Source: Cydia pomonella
Lineage: Eukaryota; Arthropoda; Insecta; Lepidoptera; Tortricidae
Direction: 5' to 3'
Assembly: GCF_033807575.1 (NCBI RefSeq)
Contig: NC_084704.1
Coordinates: forward strand, 28,249,968-28,313,967
DNA length: 64,000 nucleotides
Of this stretch, positions 43,261 through 55,529 are shown in pieces. The translations under genes were made by a program, and so were the position numbers. Within the stretch, counting starts at the first letter, position 1, and each line of letters starts with the position of its first letter. Under the pieces are notes generated by a model. The model did no database searches and was not told the DNA's origin. It saw nothing but the letters and a program-made list of their open reading frames with translations.

Positions 43261-44474
43261 CAGTAGGCGTGAGAAACGCTATGAAGTCTCGGCCGAAAGC
43301 GCAATAGATGGACTTGTATCTTCGAGGGAACTAACCCATCCATTTATTTTTGTATAATACCTATATAAATCCATACAATTAAGACGTTTCGTATATTAAG
43401 CGGAATTGCCCAACTCGACACGCAAGTCGCATTCAGGGAAAAAACAACAAAGCAATCGAGTTCAAGTGATGGAGATTAATTCTCGGTCATTTTTTGTATT
43501 GAGCAAAGTGGAACGCAGACCAACCGATACGCGATCTTATTTCCTTTAATAATAAACGTAAAAAAACTAACTTATTTTCACCTTATAGCTAGAATGTCTC
43601 GTGAAGACAAAGCAAAGTACAGATATAGTTAATTCCAATATTTTTATCACGTAACATAAACAAGTAATAAAATAAATCAATTCAGAAAACAGTGGTCTAT
43701 TTGTCTGTATGGCAAAGTCTATAATAATATAGTAATGGTCATACGCAGCATCATTTCTGGGGTCTAATGTGTTTCTTTATTTTTAGAAAGTTATAGCTAT
43801 ACTGGCTAACGACTGCTACAGTAGGTACATGCTCTGAGAAACGATCTATATTAAGCTATTAATAAATACTTAGAAATACTTACAAAGAAAATACGTTATT
43901 TACATAATTAATGAGATAATGACATAGTTAATTAAAGCCTTTACATAAATGTCGATAATCATGGCGGCGTAGCGTATGTTGGCACCCGAGGCGGTTTTCT
44001 TTGAGCAAACCAAATGCTAAATATGCATACGTGACTCTATTTAGTTACAAATTTATTATCTTACATCATCGAAAGTTGTAAATTTCTTGTCTCTGCTATC
44101 CCTCTCCCCCGTACGCCACCACTGCCTCGATAAAAATACATCGTGATACAATAGTACAATACACCTCGTGTGTAATGACCAATGCATACGCGTTTCATAC
44201 GACGTTTTACCACACACTTGGGAGGAAAATAAATAAAATTTCATATAAATACAATTTTAATTGTTAAAAAGTATGCACTGCAGTGTTGCATCACTTGCAT
44301 CTATCATACTGCCTGCCGGCGCCCTACCCTGCCGCTGGCTGTGTACAAGTGCGATAGTATTATTATATTATCGCACTTGTACAGTAATCGCATTTACTTG
44401 GGATCTATTGTGAACCGAAACAGAACTTCGATTCCAATCTTGGAGGTTGAAGTGTCCTAAGAGTCAAATAAGAT
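43261..44474. other. Intergenic; dispersed repeat pieces
   Basis: 44165-44340 shares words with 3395-3560 (GTGTAATGACCAATGCA, GTTTCATACGA, GCCGGCGCC). A perfect 15 bp inverted repeat TGTACAAGTGCGATA at 44342-44356 / 44369-44383 follows. No gene supported; the ORF at 44056-44244 has no motif. Confidence 0.5.
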
Positions 44475-45164
44475 AAAATAACCGGACAAGAGCATGTCGG
44501 GCCACGCTCAGTGTAGGGTTCCGTAGTTACTCTTCCGTCACAATAAGCTAAACTGGAGCTTAAAGTATAGTAAATTGTTAACCAAGGGATGAAACGGTAC
44601 CTTTCACCCGAGTTAAACAAATAGGCAAATTTGCATAATCAGTACCTAATTAAAGTAAGTCTTTTTACTATGAAGGGAAAACTTTTTGCGATAACTCAAA
44701 AACAGCTAAACTGATCATATCCGCTATAGTTTTCATTTAATGTCTTTCTTAAGCTCTACTTCCACGATTTTTTTTCATATTTTTTGGACCTATGGTTCAA
44801 AAGTTAGAGGGGGGGGACACATTTTTTTTTCTTTCGGAGCGATTATCTCCGAATATATTCACCTTATCAAAAAATGTTTCTTGCAAACCCCTAGTAGTTT
44901 TGAATAATATCCCACACTCGGTTGAAGCGAAAAAAAAATTTTACCCCCACTTTACGTGTAGGGGAGGTACCCTAAAAAAAATTAAATTTTTAGATTTTAT
45001 TATACGACTTAGTCGGCTTTATTGATTTATATATCCATGCCAAATTTTAGCTTTCTAGCACTAACGACCACGGAGCAAAGCCTCGGACAGACAGACAGAC
45101 AGACAGACAGACGGACATGGCGAAACTATAAGGGTTCCTAGTTGACTACGGAACCCTAAAAATG
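44475..45164 (+). mobile_element. GGGTTCCGTAG-type element family 2
   Basis: From CTCAGTGTAGGGTTCCGTAG to GACATGGCGAAACTATAAGG, then GTTCCTAGTTGACTACGGAA and CCCTAAA. A (GACA)n tract is at 45085-45112. Its ends resemble copies A-C but the interior is unrelated. Terminal hairpin plus CTAA could be Helitron-like; class unresolved. Confidence 0.7.
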
Positions 45165-46003
45165 TAATCTATATTCCGTAACATAAAAATCTCTTTTTAC
45201 CCAACTGCGTTAGAAGGACCGTATGTATGTTTCTTTTTCACGCCCCACAGCCCAAACGGGTCGACGGTTTTTGACATAAGAGGTATCGTTGAATTCGTCA
45301 GATTTGTGGTAGTGACATATGGTGAATGATATTTGGAATCCTTTTTTGTTAAAAAACACGTGTGTAATGACTAGGGTTATGATTCTAAAAAGGAAATAGA
45401 AATAAAAAAGAAAATAAGCAGCGAAATAAGTTCTACGTTACGAGCAAGTGTGTCGAATAGTCAGGTTACAAAATACTCTATTCATTTTATGTAATTTTCA
45501 TTATAATATTTGGTATTTGTATTGGCCAATACAAATACCAAACATATATATGTACTCGTCCACATCCTTTTGTTGAAAGTACAGATAGGTATTTAATGAA
45601 AAGTATCTACACAGTTTTCTGAGTAAACCTTCTAAAGTATCTAGACAGTTTTCTGAGTAAACCTTTTAAAATACATTCAATACAGGTCGATCTTGGCCTT
45701 GTTTCATGTCAAACTTATATAACTACAGCATTCACATTAGTACCTACATAATTCTCGTAGCATCCCGATTAGAAAATTATTAATTACTTTCATTAACTAA
45801 CTGCTCTGTTTGTATGCAAGATACGTATTTTACTTGCAAACCATTTTCAACCAATTGTTTCTATTGAAATAGTAAATTGCATGACTAAAAACAACAATTA
45901 ATAGTACTCTGTGGTTGAATGTTGCGGTCGTTCTACACACACCGACTTTTTTCAACTGAAAAATAGCTTCTTTAAAGTCCCAAATTTGTTGATGTAGGTA
46001 CCC
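45165..46003. other. 3' flank of the Osiris-like gene
   Basis: Contains a local duplication: AGTATCTA(C/G)ACAGTTTTCTG then AGTAAACCTT occurs at 45602 and 45637. 45345-45455 shares words with 3620-3690. No gene. Confidence 0.5.
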
Positions 46004-48983
46004 TCAATTTATATAAGCTCCGTATTCCTCCATTTGCCCGTGGTAGCCGTAGTGGACATCTGCCATTTGCTCCTCCTTTCTTCCTTTGAAGGTGTTGTGG
46101 TTTCTAAACGCATTGAAAATGATTAGGGCCAAGGCCACCTTGCCGACCATCATGGACTTGAAGAGCATGAACTTGAGCATGCTGAGAAACATGGGCACGA
46201 TGGTGGACTGGATGATAAATGGCATGATGAACATTGGCAAGATGCGCTCCATCAACTTCTTCTGCTTTCCGCGACCTGGAAACAGTAAGAAATATAAATT
46301 AAGCAAGGACGCTATCAATAAACTTAAGCATTTATTGCTTTATTAAATGATCCAGAAAAATTAAGAGTTTCACCTCGGAAATATCGGTATTTCGCAGATA
46401 TAAGTTTCTATAGCTTCACTGTTGTTTTCATCTAGGTAGGAATCGAGGAACATAAAATTAACTACAAGTTGTATTTCAACCATTTTATCATGCGAGTAGC
46501 CGTTTTCATGATATAGGGCACAGAATGCTCAGAGTGCTATGTTGCATGGTCCGCTGATAATCTCTATGAATATTTAATATGTTCTATAAAATTAGTTAAT
46601 CATTTAAAGGACATTTATGAGTCACACAAAGATTTTAAACAATAATTGTCTCAACTGTAGACATTACTTGATGATAGTATGACATAGGTTAATACTTATA
46701 AAGAAGTACCCCTTTATTCGGGTTTAAAAATTAAGCTTTATAACCCTTAACATTGGGTATTTCTAAAGAAAAGAAGTAGATTTTAACAGCTATACATAAT
46801 TACATATATTCATTTATTTTTGACCCCCGGTTTTATTTGTTTTTGGGTTTTATTTGTTGCAAAATTAACTCTAGTAGACTTAGCTCCTTGAAGAAATACC
46901 TCGAATCACAAATCAGCCTGTATAATATATAAAATAGGTCAATAAATAGTATCTAAGTATATTAATTTTAATGTTCTGCTTCCCGCGCCCTCGGTTGGTG
47001 CAATAATGCACTTACTTAACCGATATCCATACATGTATCTACAGGAAACGAAATTTGAGGTGACCAAAGTAATTCTTATTATTTATTTATAAAAACCACA
47101 TACCTATTACATGAACACAAACGACGCCTTGATATTCAGATTTCCTGCCCTCTTACACTTTACACCTAACAAGAAAGTGTTAAGAGTTGTGTACTAATCG
47201 TATGAGTGTCATAATTATTAAAACGCAGTTGTAAAAAAATGGAATGTACATAGCATTTCACTTTCTTTGCAGATGGTTGATCGATTTAATGACGGCGGCA
47301 TGCCCGGGCCGCGACGGCTGCTCTGATTATTATACACGTCAGCCTCGAAAGGCAATTTCTACTTTCTCGTGGCCAAATTTCGTGGCTGGTTTACAAAGGA
47401 CGTTATTGTGAAAAACTTGACTTTCCGCAAATCCAGTATTTTGTAGACTTTCAAGCTTTATAACGGGCCTTTTAGTGTTTACTCTTCTAACATGATCTCA
47501 AAATATTATTGGACGAGTCCAATAATGCGATGGCAGCATAATTAAGTTAGCCGAGTAGAGCTTATGTAATCGGATAGGTAAAGTTAGACCAAGATAAGTT
47601 GGCAGCGATTTTGGTAGCCCAGGCGGGGCAAGTGTTAAGTAAACGTCATAGTTTTATAGAAATTTGACGTTTAAGATAAAATAAAAGTCTGGGCTATTAA
47701 AACCGCTGCTAACTTTTCTTGGTCTGAATAGCATTTTTTTTCACGTCGGTGGCAGACAAGCATACGGGCCGCCTGGTGGTAAGCAGTCACCGTAGACTAT
47801 GGTTATACGTGTCTTAGTTTAGTTGTGAGTGTAATTTAGGGGAACGATTGCAGGTAGAAGCGAAAACGTGCATATTTGAAGTTATTAATTTATTTCGGTT
47901 CTATAAATAACTGGGGAGGGAACTATTACTAAGTTTTGTGACGGTAAAATCTATTATCATGCACTTTGCGCTTATAAATCTAATATAATAGACGAGTTAA
48001 ATTAAATGGTATTTATCATATAAATACTATTTTATTCAATTGCAATTCGATTTCAAAAACTCATTTAAATTATTTCCTACGTTTCCTACCTACTAGTCGG
48101 ATAATTAAATTCCTAAATTGGAATTCTTCCAACATCTGCTATCTTACATAATATATTAAATCTGCTTTCATCTCTGCTTTTGAAACTAAGACTAGGCAGA
48201 TACACAGAAGCATACCCACAGAGCATACCAGTGTTAAACATTGAAGCGGGAAAAGGAATATTTCAGAATAACCTAACGTAGCCTAGCCTGTTATTTTCCA
48301 TTGTTTTAATCTAGTCGTACAAATTTGATAAAGGAAAACAAATGAATTGCGAATCAGATGTTTTAGGTACAATGCAGGATATTTTTCATTATCGTCTGAA
48401 AAAGAGATTACTTACCTACTTTTGTTAAAAGGGTTCTAATCTAACGTAGTGTTAAATAAGCCCGCTGTTCACACAATCCTCTTTCGCGGGATTTGTACCT
48501 ATCTGCAGGTAAATAACATGACTCACTTTACGAAGGAGTTGTAGTCAATAATGACTAATGAAAAGAACACTTAATTTTAGTTGGCATTAATTTTGACATG
48601 ACTGCATGTGATGTAAGGATATGTTTGTACGATTCTTTCGACACGATTTTATTTAAATAAAAAAATATCTCATTAACTTATGACACGTGCATGTTCCATT
48701 AAATACACTTTTATTAATTTAACTAAGACTAAATAAATAAAGAATTTTAATAAAATAGTTTTCTACACTCACCTTCCTGTATGCTTCTTTTAGTGTCCAT
48801 TTTAAAGGAGACTATTGCATTCTCAATCCTGTTTGTGGTTTCGGGTGTCGGTAAGTGCATGGTGAGGCCATCGAAAAGTTCAATTTGTTTTTCGGCACGT
48901 ACGGGCACATTTTGCGGCGAGGCGCCGCCGCCGGCGCAGGCCGCCAGTAGCGCGAGGCAGAGCAGCGTGCGCGGTGCGCCCAT
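46004..48983 (-). CDS. Small secreted/membrane protein, Osiris (DUF1676)-like, two exons
   Basis: Exon 1 is 48983-48773 and exon 2 is 46275-46004; donor CAGGAAG|GTGAGT and acceptor TTTCCAG|GT share a Gly codon, giving 160 residues. The true start is ATG at 48983; a GTG five codons upstream is not a likely start. Residues 1-24 (MGAPRTLLCLALLAACAGGG) are a signal peptide. Exon 2 begins GRGKQKKLMERILPMFIMPF and contains a long hydrophobic Met/Leu/Ile/Phe stretch ending ALALIIFNAF, followed by HYGYHG near the C-terminus. A basic patch, a hydrophobic helix and a Tyr/His-rich tail are features of Osiris proteins, insect endomembrane and cuticle-linked proteins. The Cys pair of classical Osiris proteins is absent, so membership is tentative. 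The 2.5 kb intron holds repeats. Confidence 0.7.
46276..48772. other. Intron of the Osiris-like gene
   Basis: Contains a fold-back copy (47583-47727), a partial GGTGGCAA-type repeat (47745-47805) and, on the plus strand, an acceptor-like TTTCTTTGCAG at 47272 followed by a 17-codon frame (MVDRFNDGGMPGPRRLL). No confident gene. Confidence 0.5.
47583..47727. repeat. Fold-back element (AACCAAGATAAxTTGGCAGCG), copy 2
   Basis: GTTAGACCAAGATAAGTTGG and CAGCGATTTTGGTAGCCC pair with GGGCTATTAAAACCGCTG and CTAACTTTTCTTGGTCTGA. Diverged relative of 42409-42552. Confidence 0.83.
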
Positions 48984-51814
48984 TCTGCCGGACACTTTGG
49001 CAGTGTACTGGCGCGCACACTCCCCCCTAACAGACCAACAGCTTCGAACTGAATTAAATTCATTCTCGAGCTCGAGATCTCAGAGCTTGCATGGAAAATT
49101 TCGGAACGAGTTTGCATGACATAACATGCATACGTATAACGTGTGATTTAGTAAATTGCTATCACGTCACGGTGATATAACTTCAATAAAATCTAATGAA
49201 TTATTCGCGTATCACACGCAGCTGTTTTCACGCAATTTATCATAAATCAATTGAGCATTCACCTTACTTTCCCAAATACGTCTGTGCTGATTTGTGGTAT
49301 TTTCCTTCGGTAGAAAATATCGATTATTAACTTTCATTCAGCATTTATTTTCTATCCGAGCGATGAGTATGTATAGTAGTACTGAAGAGGAAACATTAGT
49401 GGTAATTTTTCCATACAAACGTTCTTGACATTTTCCTCTCTGGATTTCGGCCCTACCTAGATGATTTTTTAAAATATGAATTCAATATTGCCAGTACCTG
49501 TGTCTGTACGTTTTGCTTTAATTGATATTCATGTTTCTATAAGAACTCAGCGAGGGCGCGGAGTGTTAGGGTCGGCAACGTGCATGTAACTCCTCTGGAG
49601 TTGCAGGCGTACATAGGCTGCTTACCATCAGGCGGGCCATATGCTTGCTTGCCACCGACGTAGTTTTTTATAAACTAGGTTACTTTTAAAACTGACCAAA
49701 TAAATGCGCCCTAAACAGACGCCTAACATACAAAATCGGCAACACTAAAGGCAAAAATCAAAACAGTCTCACACGATAATTTCTTTCTCATCCGTTCCCA
49801 AAATTTCGGTACGATTGGTTGGAGGTGGAAAATGTCGAAATCGAAACCTCGATTTCTGAGATTTTTACGCAAAATTTTTCACCTAAGCTGCAGTTCTCCT
49901 TAAGTATTGTACTAATTTTAGGAGCCGCCCCCAGTGCGACGGATATATTTACCTAAAATTCTCAAATCTGAGAAGGAGCCTAGCTAGTATGTCCTCTTAA
50001 TACCTAGTACTATAAATACAGTAGGTATTAAGCAAGTTAATGCACGTAGTTAAGCTTTAATACAAAAGTTTTCTAATATATATTGTTTATTAATATACAA
50101 TCCAAGAATTTGGATGGGCACAATTAAAGTATAAAATTTTCTTTTGTTGTTTTATTAGAATTAGAAACACGTTTAAACGGTCTATTTATTTGCTACAAAT
50201 CGTAATTTTACTGACTGTGCCTGAAGTGTACAAAGCTGAACAGAGATAACACGTTATCTAAAATATTCAACTTTCTCAATCCTAGGATTATTGCGCTTGC
50301 TAAAGGCCGTCTGTAGGGAATACGTACGGAACCTGGGCGGAACGGAACCGCTGGAACCTGTTAGAAATTGCGAATAAGCTTTATATCTCGTTCATCGACC
50401 TCAATAGCTTCGCTTACTTGCGTTTCACCTGTTTAGCTAAGTATAAACAATTACAGTTTTATCACAGGCTAGTAATGAAAGAAGACCGACATTCTCTATA
50501 CAACACCGCGTGCGTCATTGTTTAGTGGTGCTATTTACCTACTACCTAATATTGTTAAAATGCAACGTAATGCTTAGTGCGTATAAATTGTCGCTCTACT
50601 GCTATTAATGACTTCGGAACGTAAAGTTGGACTTGATTGAACGCTGGCGCGATTGCGCCATTAACGTTTCAAAATTATAGTTAAGGTTAAGATTTTCATA
50701 ACCCAAATAACTATTGTTTACATTTTAGTAAACATATTATTTAGCGCCATCTATAACAATGACGATTCTCACGACGTTATCCAACGAAGTTTAACAGTCT
50801 TCACCATTGAAATAGCGTCTGGTTTTAAGTAACGCGCTCGTAAAACCATGAGATTTTTTTATTAGATAGAAACATACGAGTAACATTGACCGCAGTCTCA
50901 CATGATGGGATTTGTCGGCAAGTATACAGATCATGAAGCTAAGGTGTGGAAGAAATTGAGACGTATAATATATGTATGAAACATACATATACCTAATATA
51001 TAATAAAGCCTAGAATGTGAGTACTGTATTGCTAACGTATAGAAGCCATTATAATGTCGTTCTGACATGGTACCAACTCATAATATTTTATATTACTTTT
51101 TCGTTATCTCGCACAAAATATTGTAATAACAGAGTAGATTCCTGTTATTATTCGATCGAGTACATTTCATTGGTTTATTTTAGATACATTTGATTTGAGG
51201 AAAAATATGAGCTAAGACAGATTTTCAGACCGCCTAGCATGAGTTGCGTTCTCGCGCGCGATTCCATACATCCTGCGCGACTTCAAGTATGGACTCGCGC
51301 TCGAGAACGCGACTCATGCTAGACAGTAGACGTCTGCATGATATAAATATGCAGGTTATGGCGGTAATTGCTTAAATCTGATTGAATTCCTTTCTTTTCA
51401 CTGAAACTCGTATTTAATTCAATTTTTGTCAAATTCTTAATAGTATACTCAGGTACATTATGTTACAAGTGTTCTTGGAGTTATTTGCCAAGTAAACTAT
51501 TATATTATTTTTTTGTATCTCCTTGAATTAGTAATATTTATTAGGAAACTTTAAAAAGTATCTATAGGGGTGGCAAGGCAAAAAATATAAATACGTAGAC
51601 CAGTTTCATTTAAGGTTTCAATAAGAATGTATTGGTAGATCGCACAGGGTTTCGTTAGTAAACAGGAGATCTTGGGTCTAATCAAGTTGGCCACCCCTGA
51701 TCTATGTAATAGAAAAATGTTATTATTATGTCAATGAATTCGTAGCAGACACAGATACGATATGAAGGTACCTAGTTGTACATAGTTAAACTTAGTTTAA
51801 TTTGTTACTACTTA
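48984..51814. other. Upstream of the Osiris-like gene; sparse repeats
   Basis: 49550-49668 is a GGTGGCAA-family copy (GTTAGGGTCGGCAACGTGCA ... CCACCGACGTAGT). 51234-51322 is a fold-back with arms CTAGCATGAGTTGCGTTCTC / GAGAACGCGACTCATGCTAG. 49400-49990 shares words with 2780-3240. The rest is AT-rich without a recognised gene. Confidence 0.5.
51234..51322. repeat. Fold-back element, ~36 bp arms
   Basis: CTAGCATGAGTTGCGTTCTC and GCGCGATTCCATAC pair with GTATGGACTCGCGC and GAGAACGCGACTCATGCTAG, with a 15 bp loop. Confidence 0.85.
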
Positions 51815-53091
51815 CATGCTACTTATATATCCGGAAACAAAAAAACAAACAAACGTACACGGCTGAAAATGGTTTTATTGTTTTTCAAAGCATTCCCCTT
51901 GATGATCTATATGCACTTTTGCATTCGTGTGAACCAATTTTTGAAGCACTTCTGCCACTCCGCCTGAGGTACCTCCATAACGTGTTGTTTGAATGCGTCG
52001 ACAGCATCTTCAGCGGTCGAAAATCGTTGACCGCGTAATTTATTTTTTATATTGGGAAATAAATAAAAATCATTGGGTGCCAAGTCAGGGCTGTACGGCA
52101 GATGACCCGTTAATTCCACATTTTGACCTTCCAAAAATAGAGTTGTTTCGCGTGACGTATGACAGCTGGCATTGTCCTGATGAAGAATGATTCTTCGTCG
52201 CTGGTTAGTTTTACGAATTTGTTCAAATACTTCCGGTAAGCAAATGGTCGTGTACCAATCTGAATTAACCGTTTTACGGTTTTCTAGTGGCACTGTAGCT
52301 ACATGGCCATTAATACCGAAGAAGCAGGCCACCATTTGTTTCAATGTACTTTTTGCACGAGTAACTTTTGTAGGGTTCGGCTCATTTTGAAACACCCATA
52401 CCGTTGATTGTTGCTTCGTTTCGGGATCGTATGCATAGATCCAGCATTCGTCACCTGTATAGATGTTATAAACGGCCTTTGAGTCACCACGTTTATATTT
52501 TTTTAACATTTTATTGCACCATTCGACGCGAGCATCTTTTTGCTCCTTAGTTAAGTTGTGCGGTATCCAACGCGAACAAATTTTTTTTACAGCTAAATGA
52601 TCATGTAATATGCTATTAATGCTAGTCTTAGAAATACCCAGAGTCGCCTCTATCTCGCAGTACGTAACATGTCGGTCGTCCATTATAAGTTTTCTCACAG
52701 CCTCAATATTTTGTGGTACAAAGACCGATTTCGGGCGACCTGCCTTAACTTCGTCCGTAAGCATACTACGTCCACGATTGAACTCACTAAACCAGTGATA
52801 CACAGTAGTTTTAGATGGAGCTTCATCACCAAAAGTTGAAGTTAGTTGATCTATGCACTGTTGTTGCGTTAAACCACGCCGAAAATCATAATAAATCATA
52901 GCACGAATATTTTCACGAGTGAGTTCCATTCTTGCAGCGAGATGACATTTAAAACCCGTCAAAAACAAAACACTAGCGTTAATAAGAAAGAAAAAATATA
53001 CCGGCCAGTACTTAAAAAAGTTCAAATTTTACCATGGAGGTGGAGAAGATTGTAATCCCGGTTTCCGGATATATAAATAGCAGCCCTCGTA
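51815..53091 (-). mobile_element. mariner copy B, near-intact
   Basis: Right end (5' of the transposase): GTTTCCGGATATATAAATAG then CAGCCCTCG(TA). Left end: GCTACTTATATATCCGGAAA. The imperfect terminal repeats and ~1.27 kb length are normal for mariner. Unlike copy A it is not interrupted. Confidence 0.9.
51907..52929 (-). CDS. mariner transposase (DD34D), nearly full length
   Basis: The enzyme cuts and pastes the element at TA sites. From the ATG at 52929 (MELTRENIRAMIYYDFRRGL) the frame runs 340 residues without interruption; 32 open codons upstream include another ATG at 53025 but the family start is the internal one. N-terminal helix-turn-helix regions are followed by WIPHNL (the WVPHEL-type motif), first catalytic Asp in YTGDECWIYAYDPE, second in QDNASCHTS, and YSPDLAPND with exactly 34 residues before the third Asp. 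The end differs from copy A: an extra AT makes TGCATATAG, so the protein stops after KCI and lacks about six terminal residues. Possibly still active; that change is the only evident lesion. Confidence 0.93.
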   Translation of the reverse strand: MELTRENIRAMIYYDFRRGLTQQQCIDQLTSTFGDEAPSKTTVYHWFSEFNRGRSMLTDEVKAGRPKSVFVPQNIEAVRKLIMDDRHVTYCEIEATLGISKTSINSILHDHLAVKKICSRWIPHNLTKEQKDARVEWCNKMLKKYKRGDSKAVYNIYTGDECWIYAYDPETKQQSTVWVFQNEPNPTKVTRAKSTLKQMVACFFGINGHVATVPLENRKTVNSDWYTTICLPEVFEQIRKTNQRRRIILHQDNASCHTSRETTLFLEGQNVELTGHLPYSPDLAPNDFYLFPNIKNKLRGQRFSTAEDAVDAFKQHVMEVPQAEWQKCFKNWFTRMQKCI

Positions 53092-54683
53092 AGGACCTAA
53101 TTAGTGTAGATATTGCAACACCCGAATTGGGTAGCATGTCCGAACTTCTTGTAATACTTATTTAAGAATAAAATGAAATCAAATAAAATGCCAGACTTCG
53201 TGTTCAGCCTTTACCGTACTTCCGTACTTTCAACCATCATTTCAGCTCTTTTGGGAGTAAATACAAAAATAAAATGTCCTTTTCCAGGTTATAAACTAGT
53301 GCACATTTTCATCGAAAACTCTTTGTGAAATTAAATCCCATTTCACGGCATTGAAAGGAGAGCGATTGAACGGAGAGTGCATAAAACGCAGTTACGTTTC
53401 TTTACGTTAAAAATGAAACTGTATGGCAGACCTCAGAATACACGGGCACGGACTCGCCGTCGTTATGATTGATTTTCGCAATTCGCAGCAGCACTCATTT
53501 ACAAAACGAGGGCTGAACCGTGAACGGGTCAAACCCATCTCAAACTCGATAAGTAAATGTTATAGAGCTAAATATTAGATTAACTCTTTTCGGCTTGCGC
53601 TGATGGGGTGAAAACAGTTTATCAGATATGATGTGTGTTATGGAATCAAATTCCTATCTCAGCGACGCGGATTGCGTGCATTCTTTCGTCCATGACGCTG
53701 ACATGTTTTCTGCACCGAAATAAAAAACAAAACACGCAGGCGCGGCATTCTGTCTGTGAAAGTTTCGGCAAATGGAGTGGTCGAATGCGTTTTTTTGATC
53801 TTGTTCATTATCTTGTTAATGACGTACTTACTTAAAATGATCTTATGCCTAAGTTACCATACCTAAATATGTTTTCGCGTCGCTGACTCTGTATGACGAA
53901 TTGACGAAAGTAAAACATTCTCGAATTTCATAAAGATCCTGTAATAATATCATAAATGTGAAAGTGTTTGTGATAATTACAATATTTAATCTGAAGTAGG
54001 TTTGTAGCGATGAAAGTACTTTGCAAGAGATTTTAAATATACTTAAACTTAACTACCAGAGTGTACTGAATTGCAACAAAAACGACAAAATGTTGCGTAG
54101 GACGTACCTACTGACTGAATTGTTTTATAAGGAAAAATAAATAAATAAATCCTTTATTTTTACTAAAACATGAAATATTTTCATTAGGACCTATATTTAC
54201 TAATGCTCTTAGAGTTTGTGTTTATATCTAATACCTATATACACACTACGTATACACGCTTGACGTACCTATTACATACACCTAATAAATTTCTCGTAGG
54301 TGGCTTGAAATAATTTATAATAAAATGAAGTACCTAATAGAGCAAGATCCCAGAGCCGCCAGACCTTACTTATTTTCTCATGAATAAAATGTATGGGATA
54401 ATGTAGTGTTAGTAAGTACTTTTAATGTCTGCATACTTGCTATATTGGCTCAACGGCCATTTGTCCGGTACAAGGTGCTAATGATAGGTAAAAATAACAC
54501 TAATTTTTCTTAAATGCTCGTGGCTGTTTTTAATGTATGTATTAAAAAATATTGTTAAGAATTGATAATCAACATTGCCAGACCATTTCCGTCGGCGGCA
54601 ACGTTTACCAGACGCTTTAAAGCTGTCAAAAAATATTGTACCTTGACTTACTTATATTCTCATTCTTGATTTTTATATACGGT
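53092..54683. other. Intergenic, nothing recognised
   Basis: AT-rich with an AAATAAAT run at 54136-54150. The ORF at 53635-53835 has no motif. Confidence 0.45.
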
Positions 54684-54937
54684 TTACCGGTATAAGCCTA
54701 GAACGGTAAAAATATTTGGAACTTCTATCTTTAAGCAGTTTACGTCAATTGTATCTGGTTCAGTAACGTTTAGTGACCACTTGTTACTAACATAAGCAAT
54801 TACTCCGCCGGATTTATTTATGTATTTTTTGGTGCAGAAAGATGTATATCCTTGGATTTGTTTAATAGTAGAATTATCATTAATCCAACACTCACTAAAG
54901 ATAATTACGTCAAAAGTAATATTTAATCTAAAAAATA
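54684..54937 (-). pseudogene. Non-LTR retrotransposon endonuclease fragment
   Basis: An uninterrupted 83-codon minus-strand frame reads FDVIIFSECWINDN, GGVIAYVSNKW, VNCLKIEVP and TVLGLYR before a stop. This is the apurinic-endonuclease-like domain of CR1/Jockey-type elements (catalytic Glu in SECW). The rest of the protein is absent. It could come from the same family as the reverse transcriptase piece at 35928-37066. Confidence 0.78.
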
Positions 54938-55529
54938 TGAGAAAGAAATACGATATGATAATATAACATGAGCAAAAAATTGTATTACGTCTTGATCAGA
55001 ATAAAACAAGCTTTCAAATCATGGCAAACTTTTTTTTATAAAAAGCTTTGTACTACATTTTATCAGTCAAATCTTTGAAAGAACTTATGACCTAACTAAG
55101 TAAGTGTAGAATGATAGCTAATTTTAAGATTGGTTAATACGTAGTTATCAGTAGTAATTTTTTTACATTTGCACATAATTCAAGCTCTAAAACCTAAAAC
55201 AATGGAGAAACTGATTTCTTAAGAATCATTGTTCTTATTGTTATCAGATTTCACCATTACTTGCTAATGGTAATGTCTATTTAATTTCACTTGTTTAATT
55301 ACACAAAACATCACAGTATTTATGATTTGCATCATCTCTCGCTTTCAATTCATGTGCAATTACTGTAGCCCCGCGATAATTATTGCACATCGGCGTGAGG
55401 AAGGAGACAATTGCTGTTCACGACGATTCCCAAACACTGGCGACCGTCCATCCATCATCGTATGAGAGTTTATTAAGGGTCGTTTCATCCATACTAATGT
55501 AATAATAGAGATGCCCCGAAATGTATAAA

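Noticed and set aside
44056..44244. Minus-strand 62-codon ORF
   Set aside because: No motif and part of a diverged dispersed repeat.
48984..48995. Upstream start of the Osiris-like protein (MSGRM)
   Set aside because: That start codon is GTG; the ATG at 48983 directly precedes a good signal peptide.
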